Assembly (NCBI GenBank): GCA_018697195.1
Contig: CM031879.1
Span: forward strand, 40,513,715-40,577,714
Reading direction: 5' to 3'
DNA length: 64,000 bases
From: Certhia americana
Lineage: Eukaryota; Chordata; Aves; Passeriformes; Certhiidae
Shown in pieces: positions 52,153 through 63,781 of this stretch. How positions within the stretch are numbered: position 1 is the stretch's first letter; each line of letters starts with the position of its first letter. The translations under genes and the position numbers were made by a program. The notes below the pieces were generated by a model that was not told the DNA's origin, did no database searches, and saw nothing but the letters and a program-made list of their open reading frames with translations.

Positions 52153-52191
52153 TCTCTGTTAACAACCAATTTATTAATCTCTGTTAACAAC
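52153..52191. repeat. 14-bp perfect direct repeat
   Basis: TCTCTGTTAACAAC occurs at 52153-52166 and again at 52178-52191 with 11 bp between. Each copy holds the GTTAAC palindrome. The repeats are too close to bracket a recognisable insertion. Confidence 0.85.
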
Positions 52192-54612
52192 TTCACAGGG
52201 CAGATTTGAGCAGGAGCTATTCACATCTGGCTCTGTAATCAGTGTCACTAGGATTTAGTGATAACTTCTCCTGAGGCTTTTTCCTTGTTTTTCAGAATTC
52301 AACCAACTCATTTTCAATTCTTCTTAGTTTTATATCAATACCTGATCTATGTTAGAAAACTCTCACTTTTCTGTTGTTGCCTGAATTTCAGACCAATTCC
52401 TTTCTCTTCTAAGAAGAGTCACAAGCAACAGGCAGAGTATCAGGAACGTGAATAGTATTTGTCTAAAGACTGTCTCAGTTGAAACAAACAGCAAACAGAA
52501 TGATTACTCTGGCAAAAAGCTTGTCTTTCAAGGTGTATGATATCACATAAAAACCAGCTACAGAACATTTACTGATGGTTTAGAAATATTAATCACCACT
52601 TTCTAAACAGAAAATTTGAAGAAAGAAAAGGGGGACTATCTCACAGACAGGAAATATTAAATATATAATTACTTTTTCTGGCACAAGCCGTACAGCCCCA
52701 AGCTTCTTACTAATATATAAAATAGGGTACACCTGTCATGTTTTGAATGAACATGGAACCAGGACTTGCAAAGTTAAATACATCTGAAAAAATTGTCATA
52801 GTTCCAAATTGCAAGTTAAATTTGTAGTAAGTAGTCATGTAGTAAGATAAATAGTTTATGCATATGTGTTGTGAGGCAGATTTCAGTTTCCACCTTCTGC
52901 CTCAGAAGCAGCAATAGTATTTTGGCACAAGTGTTTTACTGGTGGTAAGAGAATCAATAATTTTAATTTAAAACATGCCTATGGTCCCTTTATATTGAAA
53001 TATAAGTATACTCTGTATATGATAGATTGAAACATCTTTTGTCCTAAAGGTCACAGGAGTGAGAACTGGTGGTGCTGGGCTCCAATTCTAGCTTGCATCC
53101 ACTGTTTGGAGTCAAGACAAACTCAGTCATTTTACAATGCTTGAATCTGTTTCTACTTCCCACTTAAAATAAGGTACACTTTGAATCATTTCTCTATAGT
53201 TCCATTCTGTTATATTTTCTTTTCATTCTCAGGTTAATTCAGTCTGACACTCATTGTGAAATATGAATCCTTCCCAAGGAACACAATGAGATTCAGAGTG
53301 AAATAGCATAGCAAATTTTCAGTATATTCTCTTGGCAAAATAGAAAGTAGTTTTATACCTTTTTTAAATAATACCATGGAGAAACCATTGCTTCTCCTCC
53401 CAGACACTAGGGTCTTGCTAGAAGGAACTTGCATGTCATCAACTACAGAAATTAAATATAGTCAATTGGTTGGCTTGTGACTCCCTCAACAATCAGTGGG
53501 AAGAAATGGCATCCTCCATGTCTCTGGAAAAATAACAATTAAAAAATTAGTATTAATAAACTGTTATTTTTTTTTTTTTATGGCAGATGACACAAGAAGG
53601 ATCAGTGTTTAGGATGGAGCAAGCATCACTCTATTATTTACATGATTTCTTAATACCAGTGAATCCAGGAGAGGCTGGTCCACTCATTGTTAAAAGCTCT
53701 GTCTGCTTTGGCAGAGTTATCTGGCTTCACAACCGTCTTGCAATTTGGCAGCTGTGTAAATTAAATAGGGATAAGAGTCACCAGAAACCCGTGGCAAGAC
53801 AGGAAACTAGGATAACTTGTGCAATCACCTAATTTTGAAAGAGAACAAATTCATCAGGAAATGCGAAGGGATGGGATTGGAGAAATGACTGTGGAGTCTT
53901 TTTTTTTCTTTCTGAATTGTTGTTACTATAGCTCAAGAAGTAAAGGATCACTGATCTCCTAATTCCTCAAATATGTTGAATACTCTGTTTTAGTAGAAAT
54001 ACTTATAGTTCACGCTGTACTGTTTAGCATTTTCTGCCCTTTTCCTTTATTGTATCTCTCAAGTATGTTTCAGTTCTTTGAAGGATAATGAAAGCTCCCT
54101 CCTGAGAAAAGGGAAGACATGAGTGATAGAGCAACTGAAATGGTACCTGAGGTTGGCTTGGCAGCAAGCACAGCTGGTGAGATGATAAAGTCGACATTTC
54201 TTACAGGTTCTTTTCACTGTGGCCATGTGATAAATGTCATTCTATACCATCTCCAATTCTTCACAGGGGAAATAGAAGGTTAGAGTATTTTTGGAATATG
54301 CCTCTGTCAGAATGGGCTCACTGTCTACTCTAAAATTCCTTAGCAGAATGCAGCTTCAAAGCTTGGAACATATGACAAAGTGCATCTTGATTCTTTGGCA
54401 AGAACTCATGATTACAGGGCACAAAGGAAATGTGCTGATCCATTAGATCAACACAGATGACAAACACTGTGTAGGGAGTGTTTTATTACTCAGATTTCAT
54501 TAGGAAGAATGTTAGAGCTTTGACTCTTACTGTTCCTTTTAGAATAATGGCAGAGTGTTGGTTCAATTTCTGTGACATTGCTAACATTGATTAGACAGGG
54601 GGCTTGAGTTTT

Positions 54613-56010
54613 AAATCATAGATTATTTAGGTTGGAAAAGACCTTTAGGATCTTAAGTACAACTATTAACCCAACACTGCCAAGTCCATCACTAAACCAT
54701 GTTGCTAGGTGAGGTGTCTACACATCTTTAAATACCTCCAGAGATGGTGACTCAACAACTTCCCTGGGAAGCCTGTGACTATTAGGAAGAAATATTTCCT
54801 AATATCTATTTTAACCTCTCCCTGTGCAACTTGAGGTAATTTTCTCTCACCCTATTGCTTGCTACTTGCAAGAAGAGACTAACCCCCACCTGGATATACC
54901 TTCATTTCAGGTGGTTGTAGAGAGTGATAAAGTGTCCCCTGAACTTTCTTTCCTTCAGGTTAAACAACCCTCTGCTGCTTCTCATCAGATTTGTGCTTCA
55001 GGCCTTTCACAAGCTCCATTTCCTACTAGCTCCATGCTCCAGCACCTCTACTGGAAGGGGCACAAAACTCAACACAGTACTTGAGATGCAACCTCAACTG
55101 ACAACTGGGGGGGATGATCCCTTCCTTTTTCCTGATACAGACCAGGATGACATTGTCCTTCTTGGCCACCTGGGCACACACTGGCTCATGTTCAGCCAGC
55201 ACATCCAGGTCCTTCTTGTCCGCTGCTCTACCAGGGTTGTTGTGAACCAAATATAGGACCTGTACTTTATTTTATTGGATGTTGTACGATTTGCCTCAGC
55301 CCATCAGTCCAGTTGTTCCATATCCTTCTTCAGAGCCCTCCTCCCATCCAGCAGATCAATTCTCCTACCCAACTTGGTGTCATCTTCTTACCAAGGAGGC
55401 CTTCAATCCCCTCCTCCAGATCAGTGACAAAGGTATTAAACAAGGCTGACCCCAAGAGTGAGCCCTGGGGAAACACCACTGATGTCTGGTAGCCAGACGG
55501 ATTTCCCTCCATTCACCACCACCCTCCAGGCTCAGCCATCCAGCCTATTTTTCACCCAGCGGTGAGGGCATTTTTTCAAGCCACAAGCAGTTTTTCCTGG
55601 AAAATGCTTTGGGAAACAATGTCAAAGGCTTTAATGAAGTCCAGACAGGTGACATCCACAGCTCTCATCTATCTTGTTATTAAAGAACATCAGGTTGGAC
55701 AGGCAGGACCTGCCTTTCAGACACCCATTCTGGCTGGTCCTGATCCTCTGGTTGTCCTGCATATGCTGCATGATGGCACTCAGGAAGATCTGCTCCAGGA
55801 GTTTCCCCAGCACTCAGGTCAGATTAAAAGGCCTGTAGCTCCCAAATCCTGCTTCCAGCCCTTTTTGAAGATGCGCAACACATTTTTTAGTTTCCAGTCA
55901 GCTGGGACATCCCCAGTCAGCCAAGTTTGATGAGAAATGATGCTGACAGTCTCAGTGATCACTTCCTGCAGTACCCCTGAGTGAGTCCCATCCAGCCCCA
56001 CAGGCTCATG
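54613..56010 (-). mobile_element. CR1 LINE, 1.4-kb copy with decayed reverse transcriptase
   Basis: The longest transposon in the window, read leftward. Broken frames recover successive CR1 reverse-transcriptase regions in the right order. EPVGLDGTHSGVLQE (from 56010) leads to VPADWKLKNVLRIFKKG. GKLLEQIFLSAIMQHMQDNQ and NGCLKGRSCLSNL follow, then a WVKNRLDG...RVVVNGGKS stretch with a stop, then PQGSLLGSALFNTFVTDLEEGIEG (55500-55390). The catalytic Asp-Asp box is encoded at 55379-55384 but sits in another frame and has lost the preceding Phe-Ala. Next come a KKDLDVL box and YCVEFCAP. The 3' untranslated region then ends at the terminal CTATGATTT at about 54613. Several stops and frameshifts show it is dead. 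The 5' end, near the start of the RT domain, is truncated about 20 bp from the SINE at 56031. Confidence 0.95.
55379..55384 (-). other. Remnant of CR1 RT catalytic Asp-Asp codons
   Basis: On the minus strand GATGAC is followed by codons for Thr-Lys-Leu, the CR1 version of the reverse-transcriptase active-site box. The upstream frame reads GLLGKK instead of reaching Phe-Ala-Asp-Asp, so a small deletion or frameshift lies directly before the box. Confidence 0.75.
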
Positions 56011-56030
56011 TGTGTGTATAAGTATGGAAA

Positions 56031-56175
56031 GTCACAGAACCACAGAATGTTCTGAGTTGGAAGGGTCCCACAAGGATCATCAAGTCCAGCTCTTAAGTGA
56101 AGGGCCCATATGAGGATTGAACCTACAACCCTGGCATTATTAGCACCATGCTTTAACCAACTGAGCTAATTGACC
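56031..56175 (-). mobile_element. tRNA-Ile-derived SINE with CR1 tail (TguSINE1-like)
   Basis: Read on the minus strand, the 73-nt head (56175-56103) has the layout of a tRNA-Ile(AAU) gene. It has the A box TAGCTCAGTTGG (56168-56157), an anticodon loop CTAATAA with anticodon AAT (56143-56137), the B box GGTTCAATCC (56123-56114), and an acceptor end TATGGGCC that partly pairs with the 5' GGTC. These boxes form an internal RNA polymerase III promoter. The remaining about 70 nt (56102-56031) are a CR1 3' end: GGACTTGATGATCC, GGTCCC-type sequence on the opposite strand, CCAACTC and an ATTCTGTGGTTCTGTGA end. A shared tail lets the CR1 enzyme copy the SINE in trans. This head-plus-tail design is that of passerine TguSINE1. 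No clear target-site duplication is seen. A solitary tRNA pseudogene is unlikely because the CR1 tail joins directly. Confidence 0.9.
56103..56175 (-). pseudogene. tRNA-Ile(AAU)-like SINE head, not a functional tRNA gene
   Basis: This is the tRNA part of the SINE. The cloverleaf can largely be drawn, but the 5' GGTCAATT and other changes weaken the acceptor stem. The 3' side runs straight into CR1 sequence without the TTTT terminator expected of a real tRNA gene. It should not be counted as a tRNA locus. Confidence 0.85.
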
Positions 56176-59119
56176 TTTTCCCCTTGCACTACAGAGCTTC
56201 AGTCTCTTCCAGATCAGAGAGCTGGGTACTCAAACCAGTCTTACTATTAAAGACTGAGGCAAAAAAAGACAGCAAGTACTTTGTGCTTTGTTACTCTGCT
56301 GCTCCCTGCATTCCCCACCCCCGCATTGTTTTTCCAATAAACTGAAGAGGCTTTCAGATAATCCACAAAGTAGATCAAATAAGAATGGCTTGAAAGAGCA
56401 GACTGCAGCATCACAGGGCTTTGCATCAGCGAGTTTCCATGGTCACAATCAGGTAGTGAAGAAAGCTTTTGCAAGCACATCTCAATGTTCTTTGTCAACA
56501 TCTCCCTTCCGGTGTTGTATGGCTTTTTTAAACATTATCTGTGTTTCATTCTGAATTCTTTTCATCACACAAGTGGGGTTACAGATAGGTTAAAAGTGAT
56601 GAATGCATCTTGCTCAAGAGTTAACAGAACTTATATTTGTAGAATGCATGACAATCTTGGAGAAGACAGTGACTGTTTTTGGCTGCCCCAGCTCAGGCTT
56701 ATTAAAGTTGATGGTAGAGCCATGCATGGATTGATATCTTCAAGTGACTGGACAACAAGACTTCAGCTTGATGCAGTGTCTGTCACTCCTCTGACGCAGG
56801 TCCTGGATTTTCCTGTGCTGGAAATGTGGTGCTCTCTGTACAGGAAGGAACTTGAATCTGCAGCAAGTTGTAGGGACATTCACTTGCTCTCTGTTCACAT
56901 CAGTCCTCCACCACCTGCATGGACAGTTTCTGTAATGCACTGTGTGATGCCTTAATGCTCAAACACAAACACCACCAGCATTCTTGCAGTGGCCCCTCGA
57001 ATACACACCTCCATGAGCAAAGGAAATGAAGGTTTGAATCTTCTTTATACTTGGAAGGAAACTGTCATGGTTTTCCTGTTTTGCAAAGGATCATCCACCA
57101 TACAGCTCTATCAAAACTGAGGGTTTTTCAGGTAATGAAGATGAGTATAGACACTTTGTTTCCACCTAAATCCTAGTCAAAATGTCCAAGCCCTCATCTG
57201 ATTTAGGCACCACACCTTCACACTCTTTGTAATGTGAGGAATGCAAATATAAAAAGGACAAGGTATGAAAAATATTTTTTGCTGCCCAATCATAATGTAT
57301 TATATCCCATTGAGGAAACTGATTGCCAGCAAAATGGAGTTGGGGAAAACCCTGGAAAATCAGATTTGCTGATTCTTTTGCAAGAACAGGAGCAGTAACT
57401 GCTGCCTCTGGAAACTGCCATGCCCAGGCAGTACTAACCGTTTTCCAATGTTCTGGAATCCACAGAACATGGATTAGTCACAAACACTACAGCCAATTTG
57501 TTGTTCTGAGGTGCCGCTCTAAACAACTGCCTATGTCTAGAGGAAAACTAGTGACAACCGGTGCCTGTCACCAGTAAAGTTCTTCTTTAAGAGGAAAGGA
57601 AATATTTAAAACTGTGCTGGAGGGATCTTTCAGACCATTTGCATTCTCTGTACATATAAGAGTTTAACAAAATTTCACAGGTAAAAATTTTTCTTCTTGA
57701 AAAATGCATTTTCAAGTAGAAAGAAACAATCTGTAAATCCTTTTGATGTTCTTCAAACCATTTTAAGCAGAGGAAAACAGGGGGAATGTCCAAGAACTCT
57801 ACCTCATGGGTTTGATTTTTTTCAGAACGAAACATTGGGATTTTTTTTTTCAAACTGTGCTCTTGAAATTTCTTTAAATATAATTACATTCTGAATTAGA
57901 AGAATTGACAACCCTGTAAACAAAACTTTTTGTTTCATGGGATTTTTAGAGGCATTGCCCCTGGGCTGTGAACCAGAGAACCAGCTCTCTGTCGCATCTA
58001 GAAGCATGGCTTCTATTCTCCAAAGATCAGAAGTTTCTAGAAATTTGGTGTGCTCAGAATAGCTACAACAACTCAATTCAGGAACTACGTACCTCCTGCC
58101 TGGGCTCATCCATGGCTGTGGAAAGCAGCTGAAAACAGTTTTTCCAGAAATGCTGGCCATGAGTGTTCAATGCAGATGTAATCTGGACACTGAGACAGGA
58201 GACAGGCAGTGCAGAGAGCAGGAATGTGCTTGTGGTAGCGGGAGGGGTTGTGAGGTAAGACTGCTACTTTCTTATAACCTAACCTTGGAAAAATGATGCT
58301 TTCGAGATTGTCACTCAAGTTTTCTTTAGTCTTTCTTCAGGTATTTCAGTGAAGTAGTTGCATAGTCAAGACTGCCCAAAGCGAGGCAATTCCTCCTTGT
58401 TTTCAGTGATCTCAAAGGGTTGACAGGGTTGAAAAGTAAGGTTTTCTCTACAGATGTGGAATAGCTCTTGGAAATGTTGAAGCAATTTGGACGTGCTGGA
58501 CTCCAGCTTCAGACTCTGGGATTTACACCGAAGGCTTAAAATTCTTCCACTGAGTGCAAAGGTCTATAGAAGAAGTTTGTATGATTTTTTTTAAATCATT
58601 TTTCATTTTCCATAGATCATCTGGATTATGTTAATTAAAATGGATATAAGATATTCATTGCTGTTGAAAAAAACACATGAAGAATGCAACATAAATTACT
58701 TGTTTCAGGGGAGCAGAAGGAAATTACAAAAAATAGAGATTTTTTTCCTTAAGTAATAAAATATAAAAACCCCAAAGTCTATTCTGAATACTCCAGATAG
58801 ACAAATTTCTTTTTGCTATCCTGCACATAAACTCTAAGAGCTACTGATAATGAGTACTAACTTTGTTATAGCACGTTTTAAATCTATAACATGCTATAAT
58901 TCTCTAAAAAATTAGGAAAATAACATATGTTCTTTCCTCACCTGCTAAACAGATGGCAAGGAGTGTAAATTAATTTATTTGACTTTCTTTTTTTTTATTG
59001 CTTTGGGCATCTCAAATTTAAATAATCAGACTCAAAAGTACTAAACTTAATCTAAAACAGGCATGGTTTGGAGAAAGGAAGGGTCCTTTTTCAAAGAAAA
59101 AAAAAAGGCTCTGGTAAAC
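56176..59119. other. Unique non-coding sequence; longest unexplained frame lies here
   Basis: The plus-strand frame 56485-56955 (156 codons) is the longest open frame in the window not explained by a repeat. It contains no domain I recognise and no signal peptide I trust, and has no obvious relatives among CR1 or retroviral proteins. With stop codons at roughly 6% of triplets, about one frame of this length is not surprising in 64 kb. A 12-bp inverted repeat (58866-58899) is listed separately. Nothing else is recognised. Confidence 0.5.
58866..58899. repeat. 12-bp imperfect inverted repeat
   Basis: Arms TTATAGCACGTT (58866-58877) and AACATGCTATAA (58888-58899) are reverse complements except at one position, with a 10-bp spacer. 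Small A+T-rich hairpin, function unknown. Confidence 0.75.
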
Positions 59120-59350
59120 AGTAAGCAATTAGCCACAACATGCTACTAAGGCTGTTTAATTGAGGCTGCCATACTAAATTAACCAGATACATGCCCTTGA
59201 AAGGACTAGTAAAGCAGAACAGCTCACAGATGTTTTTGATCATTCTATATTAAACCCTGTGTTTTTTCTTTGTTTTGTTTTTTTTAATTTGTTTTTCCAC
59301 GCCAAGAAAATTAAAATGCAAATCAAACTAGCCCAGTGCTTCTTTCTCCC
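59120..59350. promoter_or_regulatory. Candidate regulatory-like stretch with octamer site
   Basis: It contains an exact POU octamer ATGCAAAT at 59316-59323, homeodomain-type cores (GCAATTAGCC near 59126, TTTAATTGAGG near 59155) and AAATTAACC near 59176. These are interrupted by a T-rich low-complexity tract (59261-59297). Motifs are seen directly. Function is unproven, and a chance cluster is possible. Confidence 0.18.
59261..59297. repeat. T-rich low-complexity tract
   Basis: Run of T interspersed with single G, C and AA. Simple sequence. Confidence 0.8.
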
Positions 59351-62300
59351 TAAATGGTAGGGCTTGAATGATTGAATATTAGCTGCCAAATTCTCTCTTG
59401 TCTACTTTCTGTGAGTAGATTCATGAGAGAGAAGTAACTTATAGTTCTTGTCTGTCCTTAATGATTGTCTAATCAAGTTAATCTGCCCTAGTTTCAGCCT
59501 GTAAAGAGCAATCATGACTGCTATGCTCTATATGTCCCGTAGATGTGGGGAGTATCTGGAGAACTGTAAATGAGTTCATAAAGTAGTAGGGCAAATGTCC
59601 TTGGTTCCACTTTCAGATAGAATGCTTCAAGTATGGAGAAGCTCTGTCCCAGCACTGAGCTAGGGGTTTGATTCCTAGTTTGAACTGCTCCTTGAACAGT
59701 CTTGCAGTCTTATGTCGGAGTTTCCTCACCCGATTTTTTGGGTTTTGTGTAGATATCATTTTCAGGAAGTTATCATCTCATGAATTCCTGAATAGCATGT
59801 GAACTCCATTTGCAGTCTAAAAAAAATTCTCTGTCCCTGAGGACAGTGTGTAATTAGGCAGTATATGTTTGCACTTAGGGTAGATTTAACTCACAAAACC
59901 AGACATTGTTAATAAAGGAAATTATCTTGAATAATCTTCATCAATGAGATGAGCTCAAATCTTATCATTTATTTGGAAAGAAAAAAACCTCTCATTTTAA
60001 ACTTCAGCAGCAGTAGTGTAGCTGGTACCTAGAAAGACTCCTGCAGCCTTATACGAGGTACCAAAGTCCCTGAACTTATGTCCTAAACACTAGGCAGCCC
60101 AGTGGATAGATATTCTGAGTCATCCCCTGGGACACCTCTCTCCACGCATCACCATAATTTGTATAGTTTAAGGCTACACGCCTGAAATTCAGATATTCCA
60201 ACACCAAAATTTTCTGTTTAGTAAACACAATTCCCAGCATAGCCCTTGAACACAGAACTAGAGGGTCACTGGCTGAGAGCACTGTGTGCTGCACAGAATC
60301 TGAAGTATATGGGGTCAACATGCAAAAGAAGCCAGCTGGGATGTGACTGTAACTCTGATATGAGCACTCTGCAGGTGGACCCTGGACTCCTAGTTCATGC
60401 TCAGTCCAATTCTGTATATTGTCTGAAGGCTAATAAATATAAAACATCCAGGCTGAGCAAAGTCTAAAACTTCACATGAAAATAAATTACATCTTAACGC
60501 ACAGTTGCTCAAATCAAAAAAGGATCATGTAAAGTTGGGACAGACTGCTAACCTACAAGCTCTTAGAGGAGTGCTAAATTAGGAGTTTATTTGCTATTGG
60601 CTTCTCATCCAGTCAGCAGTGAAAGTTTGGGACTTCCTGCATAGAGCAGGAAATCACCAAGAGTGGAGATCTACATAAACACAGGACAGGCATGAGACGG
60701 GTCTGGAATGGGGCACAACCTGGACCCAACAGAATCTATAAAGAGTCCTGTGTAAACTTATCTAATATGACTCAAAGTATCAGACTGCCATAAGCTGTTA
60801 AATGTATTATTTTAAAATGTTAATGAAGTCACATAGTCATACAGGATCCAAAAGAATGTAGTACATAAGAAATAAAATGTTTTCATTATCTATTTAATAT
60901 TTTGCTTTCAATGACTCCAGAAATAGATAGTTCTAATCTCTAGCATGAAGAGGTATACTATCAATTTTTAAAGAACACTTGCTCCAGAGTCCTGTATTTC
61001 ACAGATGGTAAACAGTGTTAGTCAGTGATTTTTAATGTTAAGAATAATGATCAGTATATGTACTATCTGACAACCAGAATATAATGATGAAGAGATCAGA
61101 TGAATTCCTGTAGAATTATAAAGGTTGGGTGTCCCACTATTTTGACCCATTCTAGAGCAACATCTCAGCATTTTATCTATATAGTGTCAGCCTAGGCTTT
61201 TTGATGACTTACCACACAACTTTCTAGCTCCTGTGGGTTTAAGTTTATCCCTCATGTTATTTTAATGTAGGTTTGTGGACTGTCATTTCCTTTGAGAATT
61301 TTATAGAAATATATTTATTACCCAAATGCATTAACAATATTAGTATCTGCAGAACGGGGGAGGAGGTTGTCCTGAAGCCTGTAAGCAACTCCTAAGAAAC
61401 AGGAAGCCATTAACTTCCATGTATATATATATATATATATATAAAATATATAAAACTGTGGATCTATTGCATGAGATACTTATAAGATATTTACTGATGG
61501 AGATAAGGGGTTTGGAAGCTGGTTTTGGTTATAGAAACATTGACAGCAGCTGTATTCTTTTTTTTCTTTTTTAAGGTTTTATTAAGAAAAAATTAGAGAG
61601 AGGGAAAAACCTGTGCTTTAGGGCCAGTTGTGAAGATTTTTGGAGCTTGCCATTTTAGAGAAGCCCATAAAATGGAAGGGGCCTCATACAAGTTATAAAT
61701 GTGTGCAAGCTTAATTGCCTTTCCAGTTCCAAGATTCTCAGCTAAAGCATAGCCTGTCCCTGACTCTCCTGACCCTCACTTTAAGGAAGACAGATAAATC
61801 AATGTCAGTGAATGAAGCACTGGGGATGAAACACAAGCAGCCATTGAAGAGACCTGGGAGATTTATGACTTGAAGGTGACTGGAAGTTAACCTGAAGGTG
61901 AGTTAGTCACTGCAGGGTTAAAGATTCTTACTAATCTGCTATGGTCAAAACACTGGCATCTGCACTAATTTATCTTTCTGAATGGCCAGAAACCAGTCAG
62001 CTTTCCTCTGAGCTATAAGAGAAGCTTGAAGATGGCTACACACAACCCTTATCATATCATGGAAGTTGGAACAGTACCTCTACAAGCTTGAATTTGTGAT
62101 CTGTTCCCTCACAAAGGATCCCTGACTAAAGCAATAAATAAATAGAACATCAATGCTAGACTCAATTTCAAAGAAGAGAATGGGAAGCTTAAAACAAGAG
62201 AGATTTTTTTTTTTAATATATCTGAAGTAAAAAAAAAAAAACAAATCTCCAGAGGGAAAGTCAAGCCAAAGAAAGGCCATGCAGATCAATGAAATATGAG

Positions 62301-62914
62301 ATATTTATAGACAGCCAGCATATCATCAGGCAGTGCAGTCCTGGTAGATTCTGAGGTTGAGATAGCTCGTCCTTTTCTTCATTAAATTTCTATAAAGACA
62401 CTGTCAGGCTCTAGAATTTTATTAAGCATTTCTCAATTTAAGAGCGCAATCAAACTAAAAAGTACACAAAGAAATAACAGACTCATGAGCCTTGGAAATT
62501 TAGTGGTTGTATCCTGAGTCTGTGAGCAGATAGTGTGCTCCTGTTTCAAAGGATATCTGTACTTGTTTGCACCAGATTTCTGTTCCATTTAATGCCACAT
62601 TTCAGGGATCTTCTGGTAACTTGGAAGAGAGTGAAGAAGTTGCAGTCTTGCACATATTTTGTACCCGTCTTGGTGGGGTGAAGGAGAAGATAACATTTCT
62701 CTGAACATTCCATGTTTGCAACAGTTGCAGATAAGATTTAGGCAAGAAGTGATGAAACGCATGGTAGCATTCAGCTCCTGTTCTACTCATAAGACTATTG
62801 TGTTCAGGATCTGACCTGTAAACTTATCTGGAACCAGAACGTCATTTTTCCAGGTCAGGCAGGAACCTTGCTTTTCTTTGTTGCATGTCTGCCTTATAAA
62901 TTATCTAATGGAAA
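59351..62914. other. Unique non-coding sequence with an AT microsatellite
   Basis: No exon or interspersed repeat is recognised. It contains the AT repeat at 61421-61455 and short A or T runs near 61556 and 62209-62240. Short frames have no domains. Confidence 0.55.
61421..61455. repeat. (TA)n microsatellite
   Basis: About 10 TA units (GTATATAT..., 61421-61442) decaying into AAATATATAAAA. Confidence 0.93.
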
Positions 62915-63063
62915 GTTGAGTGGCTGCATCCAGAGGGTAGTGGTCAGTGGTTCACAGTCCCGATGGACATCAGTGAAAAGTGGTGTCCCTCAGAGGTCTG
63001 TACTGGGATCAGTGTAATTTATTATTTTCCTTAATGACATAGATGAAGAGATCAAGCGCACCT

Positions 63064-63084
63064 TCAGCTGATGACACCAAGCTG
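63064..63084 (+). other. CR1 RT active-site box (SADDTKL)
   Basis: Codons for Ser-Ala-Asp-Asp-Thr-Lys-Leu. Both catalytic aspartates are retained, but the usual aromatic residue at the first position is Ser. Confidence 0.85.
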
Positions 63085-63730
63085 AGTGGTGTGGTTGACA
63101 CACCTGAAGCACAGGATGCCATCCAGAGGGAACTGGACAAACTCAAAAAATGGGTCCATGGGAAGCTCATGAGGTTTAATCAGACTGAGTGCAAGGTGCT
63201 GCACCTCGGGCAACCCCTGGTATCATTCCAGGCTGGGGATGAACAGATGGAGAGCAGCCCTGCTGAGAAAGATTTGGGGGTGTTGGTGGGTGAGAGGCTG
63301 GACATGGCCCAGCCATGGCACTCCCAGCCCAGAGAGCCAAACGTGTCCTGGGCTGCATCCAGAGCAGCGTGGGCAGCAGGGGAGGGAGGGGATTCTGCCC
63401 CTCTGTTCTGCTCCTCTGAGACCCCACCTGCAGGGCTGCATCAGCTCTGGGGCTCCAGCACAGGAAGAACAGGGACCTATTGGCGAGAGTCCTGAAGTGG
63501 GACACTGAGTTGATCAGAGAGATGGACAACCTCTCTAACAAGGAAAGGCTGAGAGAATTAGAATTGTTCAATCTGAGAAATACAAGGCTTCACACTGACC
63601 TAATTGCAGCCTTCCAGGACTTGAAAGGAGCCTATAAGAAAGATGGAGAGGGGCTATTTACAAGGGTATGTAGTGACAGGACAAGAAGAAATGGCTTCAA
63701 ACTGAAAGAGAGTAATTTTAAGTTTAAGTG

Positions 63731-63781
63731 TTTAGTGTTGGAACTAAGATTCCAACACTAAAGATTGATTAAGTGTTGGAA
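63731..63781. repeat. Perfect hairpin plus third copy inside CR1
   Basis: TTTAGTGTTGGAA (63731-63743) and its exact reverse complement TTCCAACACTAAA (63750-63762) form a 13-bp stem with a 6-nt loop. A third, direct copy, TTAAGTGTTGGAA, follows at 63769-63781. CR1 relatives have a simple Phe/Leu-Asn-Ile-Arg stretch here, so about 38 bp appear to have been added within this copy. Confidence 0.9.

Larger units (their letters stand above)
36641..54612. other. Long unique non-coding stretch (18 kb) without a supported gene
   Basis: I recognise no exon, tRNA, snRNA or interspersed repeat. The longest frames (minus 46997-47362, 121 codons; plus 47927-48277, 116; plus 50669-51013, 114) are domainless and fit chance. 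Structure noticed: A run at 42502-42517, an 11-bp-arm palindrome at 43541-43563, G run at 48973-48981, T run at 50199-50213, a 14-bp direct repeat at 52153-52191, and T run at 53567-53579. Old diverged repeats cannot be excluded by eye. Confidence 0.5.

Noticed and set aside
54824..55256. Plus-strand frames of 86-110 codons
   Set aside because: Antisense shadows of the minus-strand CR1 copy and its 3' untranslated region.
56103..56175. Functional tRNA-Ile gene on the minus strand
   Set aside because: The head runs straight into CR1 tail sequence without a T-run terminator, and the acceptor stem is degraded. The SINE explanation accounts for everything.
63176..63571. 131-codon minus-strand frame opposite the CR1
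   Set aside because: It is the antisense shadow of the plus-strand CR1 reverse-transcriptase region.
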